Positions 1-6,572 of a stretch of 39,374 bases of DNA are shown here, piece after piece (positions within the stretch are counted from its first letter, which is position 1; each line of letters starts with the position of its first letter). The position numbers and the translations under genes were made by a program. The notes below the pieces were generated by a model. The model ran no database searches and was not told the origin of the DNA. It saw only the letters and a list, made by a program, of their open reading frames with translations. Source of the stretch: a virus; the IMG/VR virus record IMGVR_UViG_3300028800_000037, positions 1 through 39,374 of that record; one strand, written 5' to 3'.

Positions 1-127
1 CCTGGAATGTCCCTTATTATGGAAAAAGGGTATAGTCATTTGGACGTCTTGCATATAAAGCAGTAGATTATGCCCCGCCGGGGAAATTTTCACAAGGATA
101 GCTAGTATGCGATTAGCTAAACAAGCG
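1..127. repeat. Terminal direct repeat, left copy (assembly overlap of a circular genome)
   Basis: Bases 1-127 are identical to 39248-39374. The repeat carries the last 22 codons, including the stop at 64-66, of the gene that begins at 38834, so the first bases of the window are that gene's 3' end. A length of exactly 127 matches the largest k-mer commonly used by de Bruijn assemblers, so the simplest reading is an artefactual overlap on a circular or circularly permuted molecule of 39,247 bp. Confidence 0.95.
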
Positions 128-132
128 GGGCA
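71..132. other. Nested inverted repeat downstream of the fibre-module gene
   Basis: An 8-bp outer arm, TGCCCCGC at 71-78, pairs with GCGGGGCA at 125-132. It encloses a second stem, TAGCTA at 99-104 with TAGCTA at 114-119. A competing short hairpin, CCCC-GCC-GGGG at 73-83 followed by AAATTTTC, resembles a weak terminator. The element sits between the stop codon at 66 and the fibre-like gene starting at 213. It could be an attenuator or an RNA processing site. This is inferred from the base pairing only. Confidence 0.4.
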
Positions 133-212
133 ATGAAAGTATACAGGCAATAGTGGAACATTTCCATTATAAAAATGGGCTAAACTTACTGTGGCAATTT
201 AAGGAAGAAATT

Positions 213-1496
213 ATGACAGCAACATTATGGCGTTCAGAGATTGGCACAGTAGATTATGCCCCTGGAACACTTTTACTAAGCACTACGGATGACTTATCTA
301 CAGTTACCACGGCGGGTTATCTGAACAATGCTGCTGCAGCTTCCTCTGTACAAATCAGACCAACAGATTTCATCATGGCAAATTATGGTGACGGCAGTGG
401 GTTGTTTACACTTACTATCAGTGGTGGTGTTTATACTATGGTTGCTGTTGGGGGTGTTTCTATTCCTGTATCGGTTGCGGATGGTGGAACTGGGGAAACT
501 TCATTGTCGGCATATGAAGTTTTGGCAGGGGGAACAACAGACACAGGAGCAATTCAGTCCATTCCATCGGTTTCTGCCGGATATGTTTTGACAGATAATG
601 GTCCAGGAGTTCTTCCAAGCTTCCAAGCTGGTGGTTCTTCAGGTTCTGTTTTGCTCGACCCTGGCGTCGGCGTAAATCAAATAATTGTAAATGGTTTTTT
701 AAGAGCTGTGCATGGTTTCCAAGCCGGTAGCCCAGCAGCTCAAAATGGTTTTATTTATCTCCACAGCTCTAATCATACGCAGCCCGCAATAGAATATATA
801 GGCGCCAATAATTTGGGCGCTTATACTGTCAGAGTTGAAAATGCTGCATATGGCCAAAGCACTGTTTTAACGATCCCAGATGTAAACATAAGCGCCGCAA
901 GCTTTATTATGTCGGACAATTCGACTGGCCAGACTATCAGCACAGGCTCTTTCACTGTCGCTCAAGATGCAATTATTTCGGGCTCTCCTGGTAATTCTGG
1001 GGAAATAGTCATTGAAGATGGAACGGCAAATTATCTTGTTATTGCTTGTACGGGAGCATTAGGTAATCAAGTCAATTTCGTGCCAACTGGAACTTTTGGG
1101 CAAAATACAAACTTCTTACTGTCAGATCCTGGTGCAACAAATGCTTATATAACAGGCCTCCAGTCTAATGGCTCAGAAGCAAATCATCTTGTTAAATTTG
1201 CGAATACAAATGGACTGATGTCAGATTCAGGCATTTCATCAACTGATGTCCAGCTAAATACGAACATACGCGCCCAAAAATCAGGAAATATTGGAGGAAG
1301 TGGAGCGGGCCCGATATCTGTTTCTGTTGCTGGGTTAACATCATCAAGCGTTGTTGTTGCTTCAATCGTATCAAGTTCAAATCCTGTTTCTATCATCGCT
1401 GTGACAACAGGATCTGGCGCCTTTGATATTACTTTCTCTGCAGACCCAGGAGCAAGCGCAATAATTTCTTACGTTGCATTTATTGCAGCCCAATGA
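213..1496 (+). CDS. Tail fibre-like virion protein A (shares an anchor domain with its neighbour)
   Basis: 427 residues. ATG 213 is chosen over an upstream in-frame codon at 153 because AAGGAAG stands just before it and the paralogue starts at the same motif, MTATLWRSEIGTVDYAPGT. Residues 1 to about 75 match the N-terminus of the next gene, including 86 bp of perfect DNA identity. The remainder is rich in Gly, Ser, Thr, Asn and Ala, with beta-repeat character typical of fibres. A GGTGETS segment near residue 90 is common in phage fibre shafts. The gene follows the large fibre genes across the circle junction. The inferred role is a receptor-binding or accessory fibre with a conserved virion-attachment N-terminus. 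No enzymatic motif was seen. Confidence 0.7.
   Translation: MTATLWRSEIGTVDYAPGTLLLSTTDDLSTVTTAGYLNNAAAASSVQIRPTDFIMANYGDGSGLFTLTISGGVYTMVAVGGVSIPVSVADGGTGETSLSAYEVLAGGTTDTGAIQSIPSVSAGYVLTDNGPGVLPSFQAGGSSGSVLLDPGVGVNQIIVNGFLRAVHGFQAGSPAAQNGFIYLHSSNHTQPAIEYIGANNLGAYTVRVENAAYGQSTVLTIPDVNISAASFIMSDNSTGQTISTGSFTVAQDAIISGSPGNSGEIVIEDGTANYLVIACTGALGNQVNFVPTGTFGQNTNFLLSDPGATNAYITGLQSNGSEANHLVKFANTNGLMSDSGISSTDVQLNTNIRAQKSGNIGGSGAGPISVSVAGLTSSSVVVASIVSSSNPVSIIAVTTGSGAFDITFSADPGASAIISYVAFIAAQ
324..409 (+). repeat. 86-bp perfect direct repeat, copy 1
   Basis: Identical to 1633-1718 (offset 1309). Both copies encode the end of the shared anchor domain, around the residues PTDFIMANYGDGSG. Flanking DNA of the two genes differs at many positions, so the perfect block points to recent gene conversion or recombination between the paralogues. 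Confidence 0.9.
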
Positions 1497-1521
1497 TTTT
1501 TTTAATATTAAGGAAAAAACT

Positions 1522-2604
1522 ATGACAGCAACACTATGGCGTTCAGAAATTGGCACAGTAGATTATGCGCCTGGCACAATTCTTTTGAACACAATCGATA
1601 ATTTATCAACAATTACTACTGCAGGATATTTAAACAATGCTGCTGCAGCTTCCTCTGTACAAATCAGACCAACAGATTTCATCATGGCAAATTATGGTGA
1701 CGGCAGTGGGTTGTTTACCGTAACGATTGCTGCTAATGGTGTTATTACAATGGTTCAAGCATCATCATTGAATGGTGCTGTAGTGTTAGCACCAACCGCA
1801 GATCAAACTATCACCGCCCATAACTTGATTTTAGCCGCCGGTCAATTTATCAGCGGGACCCAAGGTTCTAATGCTGGGGAAATTACGCTACTGTCAAGCT
1901 CTGCAAATGGTAGCTTGCAAATGGTCGCTGCACCATGCGCAGCCCCAGGCGCAGGCGCAATTATTACAAATGGTAACTTTAATCAATCGACTACTTTCAC
2001 TATACCTGATTACGGCTATAGCACTAATACATTTGTAATGACACAAGGAACTCAAACTTTACAAGATCAAATCTATTTTACTAATTCCGTTGATGCAAAT
2101 GGCGGCCTTTATGTCGGAGGACCAGGATTTAATGGTCAAATAGCTATTGTTCCAACATCAAGTATTGGTAATCATTCTATTACCATAGCATCTGATACAT
2201 ATGGCCAAGATACCAATATTAACATCCCTGACCCTGGTGCTTCTAGTGCAAAATTTGTTTTAAATACTGGCGCAACGACAATGGCTGCCGGATCTAAAAT
2301 CAATTTAGACAAAGGCACCGGCACAGAAGCCTCAAACGCTGTGACCATCAGCCATCAATCAGGCGTAATCACTACATCTGCTTTGACGACAGCCGCCGGA
2401 AGCACTTACACCATCACATTGACGAACACCAAAATTGCAACAAGCTCGGTTGTTCTAGTAAGTCTGATGGGCGGTTCAAACACGACTTTGGGCGTTCAAT
2501 TGAGCGCTACGGCTGGAAGTGGTAGCTCAACAATTACGATTGCCAATATCAATGCAACTGATGCATTAAACGGCACTTTAATCATTGGCTTCACAGTGTT
2601 ATAA
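1522..2604 (+). CDS. Tail fibre-like virion protein B (paralogue of the preceding protein)
   Basis: 360 residues. ATG 1522 follows the Shine-Dalgarno-like AAGGAAAA, and the protein begins with the same MTATLWRSEIGTVDYAPGT anchor as the gene at 213. After about residue 75 the two diverge, although both keep low-complexity beta-rich sequence and a short SxFVLN or SFIMS type motif. A strong terminator follows directly, so this ends the virion transcript. The pattern of a shared N-terminus with a variable C-terminus is that of duplicated receptor-binding proteins. The structural role is well supported by context; receptor binding is inference. Confidence 0.7.
   Translation: MTATLWRSEIGTVDYAPGTILLNTIDNLSTITTAGYLNNAAAASSVQIRPTDFIMANYGDGSGLFTVTIAANGVITMVQASSLNGAVVLAPTADQTITAHNLILAAGQFISGTQGSNAGEITLLSSSANGSLQMVAAPCAAPGAGAIITNGNFNQSTTFTIPDYGYSTNTFVMTQGTQTLQDQIYFTNSVDANGGLYVGGPGFNGQIAIVPTSSIGNHSITIASDTYGQDTNINIPDPGASSAKFVLNTGATTMAAGSKINLDKGTGTEASNAVTISHQSGVITTSALTTAAGSTYTITLTNTKIATSSVVLVSLMGGSNTTLGVQLSATAGSGSSTITIANINATDALNGTLIIGFTVL
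1633..1718 (+). repeat. 86-bp perfect direct repeat, copy 2
   Basis: Second copy of the block at 324-409, in the same reading frame of the neighbouring paralogous fibre-like gene. The identity ends where the two proteins begin to diverge. Confidence 0.9.
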
Positions 2605-2610
2605 AAATGG

Positions 2611-2644
2611 ACGGGGGAGAACATGATGTCTCCCCCGTTTTTAT
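2611..2644 (+). terminator. Rho-independent terminator at the end of the virion operon
   Basis: A 10-bp perfect stem, ACGGGGGAGA at 2611-2620 with TCTCCCCCGT at 2629-2638, has an 8-base loop and runs into TTTTTAT. The opposite strand also has a T-rich run after the stem, so it probably stops the convergent leftward gene too. Confidence 0.9.
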
Positions 2645-2683
2645 CCATTTTCAACCATCCAGAGAATCTGGATAGTTTATAGA

Positions 2684-3547
2684 TTAGACTAGAGTATTCC
2701 CAAGAGAATCTTCAAATCCAATCACAGTCAACACGCCCACAGATCCAGCGTTATCCACGAAGTATTTAACTTCTGCATCGCCAGTACTAGCATTTGGCGT
2801 AGCAATCATCTCGATCATAGATGAATTTGGCTGAGAAGCAACAGAACCAAAGATTTGTGCGGGAGCAACAGAGCCAGCAGTAGCATTACCAGGCTCAACA
2901 GAAATCCATCCGCCTGCAGCATTTGGGCTAATATTGGCATCTAGTAAAACTTTACGAACAGAACCCGCTGGAACTGGCAAATCACCAGAACTGAGGTCAA
3001 CAGTCGTTTGAGCAGTGGCGCTGCCAGAAACAACTTGAACGCCATCCTGAAGAATGTAAGTACGTAAATCACCATGGCCAGATTGAATCATAGGAATTAG
3101 ATGCAAGGTATCATCATTGATGTATGCCCAACCAATGCGACGAAAAGCATCATAACCGGCAGGAAGGAAGTTATTGCCAGTAGCCACAACTATACAGAAA
3201 CCAGGGCCAGAAACTGCAGGATTAGCAGGATTGCGAGTCGTACCGGCAGAATCAAAGCAAGCATAAACTGGTAGCTGGGTAAACAAGCCCAAGCCCATTT
3301 GAGCCAAGCTAAGTGGGTAGCAGCCATTTGGACCAACAGTAGACACATCCACGGTTACCACGCCTGGTACAGACGCGCTGAATGATGGATAAGCAATCAC
3401 TTGGCTGGAGGTCAAAGCGCGACACATACCAGGTTGCACAGTCAAAGTCGTGTTGCCAGTTACAGCCAGCTCAAAGCCAGACACAAAAGGGGAAGACTCA
3501 TAACTTGGGATAGCGGAGAAAGCTGGGGCTGGGATAAAAGTTGCCAT
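2684..3547 (-). CDS. Virion-like protein of unknown function, opposite strand
   Basis: 287 residues. The start is preceded by AGGA on the minus strand. The protein has no charged enzymatic core. It is rich in Ser, Thr, Val, Gly and Ala and in hydrophobic beta-type stretches, like phage tail or decoration proteins, with four Cys. It is the only structural-looking gene on this strand in this part of the genome. It converges on the terminator at 2611-2638 and diverges from the rightward operon starting near 3675, where a TGTTATAA extended -10 on the minus strand could serve it. I do not recognise a specific family. A virion role is inferred from composition and position. Confidence 0.6.
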   Translation of the reverse strand: MATFIPAPAFSAIPSYESSPFVSGFELAVTGNTTLTVQPGMCRALTSSQVIAYPSFSASVPGVVTVDVSTVGPNGCYPLSLAQMGLGLFTQLPVYACFDSAGTTRNPANPAVSGPGFCIVVATGNNFLPAGYDAFRRIGWAYINDDTLHLIPMIQSGHGDLRTYILQDGVQVVSGSATAQTTVDLSSGDLPVPAGSVRKVLLDANISPNAAGGWISVEPGNATAGSVAPAQIFGSVASQPNSSMIEMIATPNASTGDAEVKYFVDNAGSVGVLTVIGFEDSLGNTLV

Positions 3548-3639
3548 GATTATAATCCTATTAAAATGTTAAAAGACGAGCTCGACATTAAATGTCACCT
3601 TAGAATAGCCTAAAACCCCTAAAAACTCAATTAGCACTA

Positions 3640-3668
3640 TTGACACACCGAGAGAACCGTTATAACAT
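3640..3668 (+). promoter_or_regulatory. Sigma70-type promoter of the RusA/lysis operon
   Basis: TTGACA at 3640-3645 has a 17-bp spacer to TAACAT at 3663-3668; a TATAAC at 3661-3666 gives a 15-bp alternative. It lies 25-50 bases before the ATG at 3693. The same spot carries TGTTATAAC on the minus strand, an extended -10 pattern that may drive the divergent gene ending at 2684. Confidence 0.65.
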
Positions 3669-3692
3669 TATAAATATCACAAGGAGATAGTT

Positions 3693-3929
3693 ATGTTAAA
3701 GTCAGTAAGAGATATGCGTTCTAGCAAAAATGTCCCAGAATTTTTCATCCCAAAAGGGCCTTATACGCCCGTCAAAATGGCCACAGGAAAACAAGAATTG
3801 AGAAGGAAAGCTAAGTTAATAAAGCGGATCACATTAGCCCTGGAGTGGACGTATTACGCTGCAGTCACTGCAATGTGTGTTAGCGTTATGCTGCATTTAA
3901 CAGGATTTTGGTTAATATCATACCAATAA
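3693..3929 (+). CDS. Small single-span membrane protein (possible holin)
   Basis: 78 residues after a clear AAGGAGA ribosome site. The first 48 residues are basic and soluble. Residues about 50-75 form one hydrophobic span (WTYYAAVTAMCVSVMLHLTG) with a very short end. It is the first gene of a rightward operon that also holds a transglycosylase-like endolysin candidate, so a holin-type or other envelope role is reasonable. No family was recognised, and a superinfection or membrane-anchor role would fit equally well. Confidence 0.6.
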   Translation: MLKSVRDMRSSKNVPEFFIPKGPYTPVKMATGKQELRRKAKLIKRITLALEWTYYAAVTAMCVSVMLHLTGFWLISYQ

Positions 3930-3945
3930 TGTTCCACATGGAACA
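3930..3945. promoter_or_regulatory. parS-like palindrome (candidate host ParB binding site)
   Basis: The 16 bases TGTTCCACATGGAACA differ at one central position from the canonical parS form TGTTCCACGTGGAACA. The left half-site is perfect and the right half is 7 of 8. The palindrome extends to 8-bp arms around ACAT (3928-3947). It lies between the small membrane-protein gene and rusA, directly after a stop codon. It could instead be a hairpin in the mRNA. The parS consensus is established; binding here is inference. Confidence 0.45.
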
Positions 3946-3983
3946 TTTTCCAAAAACATGTTTTATTAAGATATACTTATTTT

Positions 3984-4394
3984 ATGATAGATATGTTTTT
4001 GGAAGTTACCCCGACCGCTAAAGCCCGCCCCAGACTTGGGAAGGGAGGCGCGGTATATACTCCAGAAAAGACAAAAATGGCTGAGCGAGAGCTTAGAATT
4101 TTGTTGATATGCGAATTGAACAGGTCTAAGCAAAAAATAACCGACAAGCCTGTCTGCGTTAAGCTGAGGTTCAACTACATTTTCCCCCGAAAATTAAGTG
4201 CCCATGACAGATTATTGGCGGATTTGGATATGTTGTATAAGGTCACTAGACCAGATATAGATAATCTAGCTAAATTAGTGTGTGATGCCATGAATGGGCT
4301 TATATATTACGATGACAATCAGATTGTGAAATTAGTCGCTGAGAAGGTCTATTCCCAGCGTGAAGGAATAGAGTTAAAGGTATTGGAGCTATGA
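3984..4394 (+). CDS. rusA: RusA-family Holliday junction resolvase
   Basis: 136 residues, close to the usual 120-140 for RusA. It resolves four-way DNA junctions by paired nicks, acting with the phage annealing pathway before packaging. The diagnostic block RPDIDNLAKLVCDAMNG is present at residues 89-105, and YYDDNQI follows at 108-114. Asp91, Asp93 and the Asp110/Asp111 pair correspond to the metal-binding acidic residues of the family. A second in-frame ATG at 3993 is possible; neither start has a strong ribosome site. Its stop overlaps the next start as ATGA. The location away from the recombination genes (ERF, SSB) and next to lysis-type genes is unusual but not unique. Confidence 0.9.
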   Translation: MIDMFLEVTPTAKARPRLGKGGAVYTPEKTKMAERELRILLICELNRSKQKITDKPVCVKLRFNYIFPRKLSAHDRLLADLDMLYKVTRPDIDNLAKLVCDAMNGLIYYDDNQIVKLVAEKVYSQREGIELKVLEL

Positions 4395-4900
4395 TAATGG
4401 GAATAGATGCAAAGGATTTGATTATTCAAATTATAAGGCCAGCATTGTGTAATGCGCACATCTGGAGCAAGGCTGCAGAGCAATTATTGGCAGGGACTTG
4501 CGCCCAAGAGAGCCAAATGGGCACTTATTTTAAGCAGCAATTAGGACCCGCCCTAGGTATTTTTCAAATGGAGCCAGCCACGCATGATGATATTTGGAAT
4601 AACTTTTTGAAGTACAATCCTGATTTGGTTAAGCTGGTATTGAAATCGTGTGGGATCTCAGATTTAGCGCCTGACCAAATCCCATCAAGCGACTTATTGG
4701 TTTACAACTTGAGATATTCTGTTTGCATGGCAAGATTGAAATACATGCGAGCCAAAGACCCCCTGCCTGCATATAATGACATTCTAGCGCAGGCTGAGTA
4801 CTGGAAGAAGATTTATAACACCGTTTCCGGAAAAGGCGACACAGCGGCTTACGCTAATAATTACAACCGATTCTTGAGAAATTATTACGGGTCATTATGA
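4391..4900 (+). CDS. Transglycosylase-like protein, candidate endolysin
   Basis: 169 residues, overlapping rusA by ATGA. The segment GTCAQESQMG, followed by GPALGIFQMEPATHDDIW, carries the pattern of lysozyme or transglycosylase-like folds: a Glu after Gln in the first motif, then a Gly-Ile-Phe-Gln motif. The candidate catalytic residue is the Glu of QES near residue 40. No signal peptide is seen, so release would need a holin. The flanking genes each encode a short membrane protein, which fits a lysis cassette. The family is recognised by pattern only; it could also be a virion-associated peptidoglycan enzyme. Confidence 0.6.
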   Translation: MIMGIDAKDLIIQIIRPALCNAHIWSKAAEQLLAGTCAQESQMGTYFKQQLGPALGIFQMEPATHDDIWNNFLKYNPDLVKLVLKSCGISDLAPDQIPSSDLLVYNLRYSVCMARLKYMRAKDPLPAYNDILAQAEYWKKIYNTVSGKGDTAAYANNYNRFLRNYYGSL

Positions 4901-4948
4901 AGATCGGAAACACGTGAACTATACTTCTAACTATTGGGAGGTATTAGC

Positions 4949-5167
4949 ATGTCAAATTTCTTCAAAAAGCTGCTAGAAGTGGCCATCAAGCTCGCGCCGA
5001 TCATAATATCTGCAGCAAGTTTGACTGCTGCCATTACCCCGAGAGTAGATGAGCACGGAAATGCCACAACTTGGCATAAATACCTTGATGTGTTTGCGTT
5101 GAATGTTCTTAATTCTGCTCATGAGGCTGGATATATGCCAGAGATTCAATGCAAGCAACCGGATTGA
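4949..5167 (+). CDS. Small membrane-associated protein of the lysis cassette
   Basis: 72 residues. ATG 4949 is chosen because GGGAGGT lies 7 bases upstream; a TTG at 4934 overlaps that site. Residues about 8-30 form an amphipathic to hydrophobic helix (LAPIIISAASLTAAITP), followed by a short soluble tail. It follows the endolysin candidate with a 48-base gap. It may be a holin, antiholin or spanin-like accessory, but there is no lipobox and no periplasmic coiled coil. The function is unknown. Confidence 0.6.
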   Translation: MSNFFKKLLEVAIKLAPIIISAASLTAAITPRVDEHGNATTWHKYLDVFALNVLNSAHEAGYMPEIQCKQPD

Positions 5168-5181
5168 TATATACTTAAGAC

Positions 5182-5254
5182 GGCACTCTTTTTGCGGTTT
5201 CCGCCATCGTAGCTTTTTTCTCCTAGGGTTACGGTTTGTTATGGAAAGAGTGCC
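5182..5254. other. Long inverted repeat between convergent operons
   Basis: GGCACTCTTT at 5182-5191 is the exact reverse complement of AAAGAGTGCC at 5245-5254. The 53-base interior holds a small hairpin, GCGG-TTT-CCGC at 5194-5204. It lies between the end of the rightward lysis operon (5167) and the end of the leftward early operon (5260). It may be a shared processing or terminator structure, or a small RNA. There is no clear U-tract after the outer stem. Confidence 0.45.
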
Positions 5255-5259
5255 ACCAT

Positions 5260-5346
5260 TCAGATCCCATATCTAAACATCTGAGCGCATCCACTAAGCT
5301 GGATTGCTAATAATGTCATTCCAACGAAGAAGATTATCTTATTCAT
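5260..5346 (-). CDS. 28-residue lipoprotein
   Basis: The ORF begins with a Met-Asn-Lys basic start, then a hydrophobic stretch at residues 4-17, then the lipobox Leu17-Ser18-Gly19-Cys20. Only eight residues follow the acylated Cys (AQMFRYGI). Its ATG overlaps the stop region of the upstream gene by 8 bases, so translation is probably coupled. Cleavage by signal peptidase II would leave a nine-residue lipopeptide. Similar tiny lipoproteins include lysis lipoproteins, Rz1-type outer-membrane spanins and superinfection-exclusion proteins. It is the last gene of the leftward early operon, far from any Rz-like partner. The lipoprotein prediction is strong for so short a peptide; the role is open. 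Confidence 0.65.
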   Translation of the reverse strand: MNKIIFFVGMTLLAIQLSGCAQMFRYGI

Positions 5347-5620
5347 TTAATTTGTCTCTTTCTGATTCGTTGATGTGCTGAATTATTTCGGCAGCGGCGA
5401 CCCCGAAAGCATGATATCTTGTGCTTGTATCACTATAATACTGGCAAATGACACGCCCCAAAGTTGACGTTAGACATGAGAAAATGAATGCCTCCTCAGT
5501 CATTTCTGCTTTTTCGGAAATTTCTTCATCACAAAACGAAAGAAGCAAATCCCAAATTTTTTTACAACAGACTTCAAACTCATCTTCTTTCGCACTTTTA
5601 AAATCAATTATGTTACTCAT
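5339..5620 (-). CDS. Hypothetical acidic helical protein
   Basis: 93 residues, predicted mostly helical, with five Cys spread along the chain and an acidic N-terminal half. The start codon stands directly after the stop of the upstream gene, so it is translated as part of the early operon. No family was recognised. Confidence 0.65.
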   Translation of the reverse strand: MSNIIDFKSAKEDEFEVCCKKIWDLLLSFCDEEISEKAEMTEEAFIFSCLTSTLGRVICQYYSDTSTRYHAFGVAAAEIIQHINESERDKLNE

Positions 5621-5932
5621 TTATTTATCATCCACCACTTCAAGGCTATCAAAAATTGGTGTCCCGTGCTTTTCTTCGTAACGGCCACACATGATTAAAA
5701 AGCTAACTACGTCTTCAACTTCAAAAGGGATTTCACAAGATTTTTGCCTGAGCATATCGCCAACAAAAATAGGACGGTAATTTCTGTCATATGCGCCAGT
5801 GTGAAAGGAAAAATCAAATTCATCGTAATTAAAGGACCATAAGCTATTGCCATCTTTGACTGGGATGGCAAAACTAATCTCTTGAGGAAGTTGTTCATTT
5901 TTTATGAAAAGATAAAATCCCTTTATGCTCAT
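5621..5932 (-). CDS. Hypothetical early protein with a weak YopX-like motif
   Basis: 103 residues, with AGGA eight bases before the ATG. The central segment GAYDRNYRPIFVGDMLR resembles the 'D..G..I..GDI' turn of YopX proteins, such as the one encoded at 6824-7192, but the characteristic N- and C-terminal parts are absent. It is a small soluble protein, and the YopX link is only suggestive. It is flanked by tightly packed early genes on the same strand. Confidence 0.6.
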   Translation of the reverse strand: MSIKGFYLFIKNEQLPQEISFAIPVKDGNSLWSFNYDEFDFSFHTGAYDRNYRPIFVGDMLRQKSCEIPFEVEDVVSFLIMCGRYEEKHGTPIFDSLEVVDDK

Positions 5933-5941
5933 GCTTTTGTC

Positions 5942-6382
5942 CTATGCTTCAAATGCTTTTGTTATTGCCGATATGGCGTCTCTGTGATTGTCTTGTCTTT
6001 TTTCTGTTTTTCCGGCTTTTATCTCAAGCTTCTCAAGTCTTCTATAAATTCCGTTAATATGTTCCTTATGGTTAACGCCTATGAACTCTATCTTTGACTT
6101 TAAATCTCGAATGTTTTCACTCATCTTGTCAATTTCCGCAAATGCTTCCAGACCTTTTAAAACATCTTCATAAAGTATAAATTTAGGTGGCTCTTCTGCT
6201 GGCTTTAAAACTCCATGATCTTCTTTTCTTTTCATTAATTCATCATAATCAGCAACTATTCCACGCATTATTTCTATATCTTCTTTTATTATTCTGTCCC
6301 ATGGTATGCCTGATTGACTAAATATGCTTGTCACATTTCTTAAGCTTGCCGATAAGCTTTCGCATCTATTTAATATGTGCAT
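5942..6382 (-). CDS. Hypothetical coiled-coil early protein
   Basis: 146 residues, rich in Glu, Lys, Asp and Ile. The segment at about 80-135 has heptad-like spacing (LKSKIEFIGVNHKEHINGIY and beyond), predicting a coiled coil. The start at 6382 lies inside the end of the preceding gene. It is supported by GGAG eight bases upstream, within codons for that gene's C-terminal ARGE motif. No enzyme motif and no family were recognised. Confidence 0.65.
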   Translation of the reverse strand: MHILNRCESLSASLRNVTSIFSQSGIPWDRIIKEDIEIMRGIVADYDELMKRKEDHGVLKPAEEPPKFILYEDVLKGLEAFAEIDKMSENIRDLKSKIEFIGVNHKEHINGIYRRLEKLEIKAGKTEKRQDNHRDAISAITKAFEA

Positions 6383-6572
6383 TTTCTTTCTCTCCTCTCG
6401 CGGAATCTAATATTCGTTTAATTACAAGGTCCAACTTATCGACAAACAAATGAAAACTTTTTTTTGTTTCTTTCTGTTCGGCAAGTAGAAAGCAATCTAT
6501 TCCCCTGCGCAAATAATGCGAGCAATCGCGAAGATTAATGATGTCATCTAAACTTATTTCGTATTTTGGCAT
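6366..6572 (-). CDS. Small early protein, tandem paralogue 2 (MPKYEIS family)
   Basis: 68 residues. The first 17 residues (MPKYEISLDDIINLRDC) are identical to those of the adjacent upstream gene, and the C-terminal pattern of I(L)..ARGE is also kept. The middle differs. Its start shares the base pairs TAATG with the stop of the paralogue. The GCGAGAGG-type codons for ARGE in each gene double as the ribosome site of the following one. It is a small, probably helical protein of unknown role. Confidence 0.7.
   Translation of the reverse strand: MPKYEISLDDIINLRDCSHYLRRGIDCFLLAEQKETKKSFHLFVDKLDLVIKRILDSARGEKENAHIK

Noticed and set aside
1-127. Biological terminal redundancy of 127 bp
   Set aside because: The repeat ends inside a gene and inside a hairpin, and its length matches an assembler k value; P22-like phages package by headful with permuted ends.
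4899-4920. A second parS-like sequence (AACACGTGAACT)
   Set aside because: Only about 10 of 16 bases match the consensus and the left half is lost.
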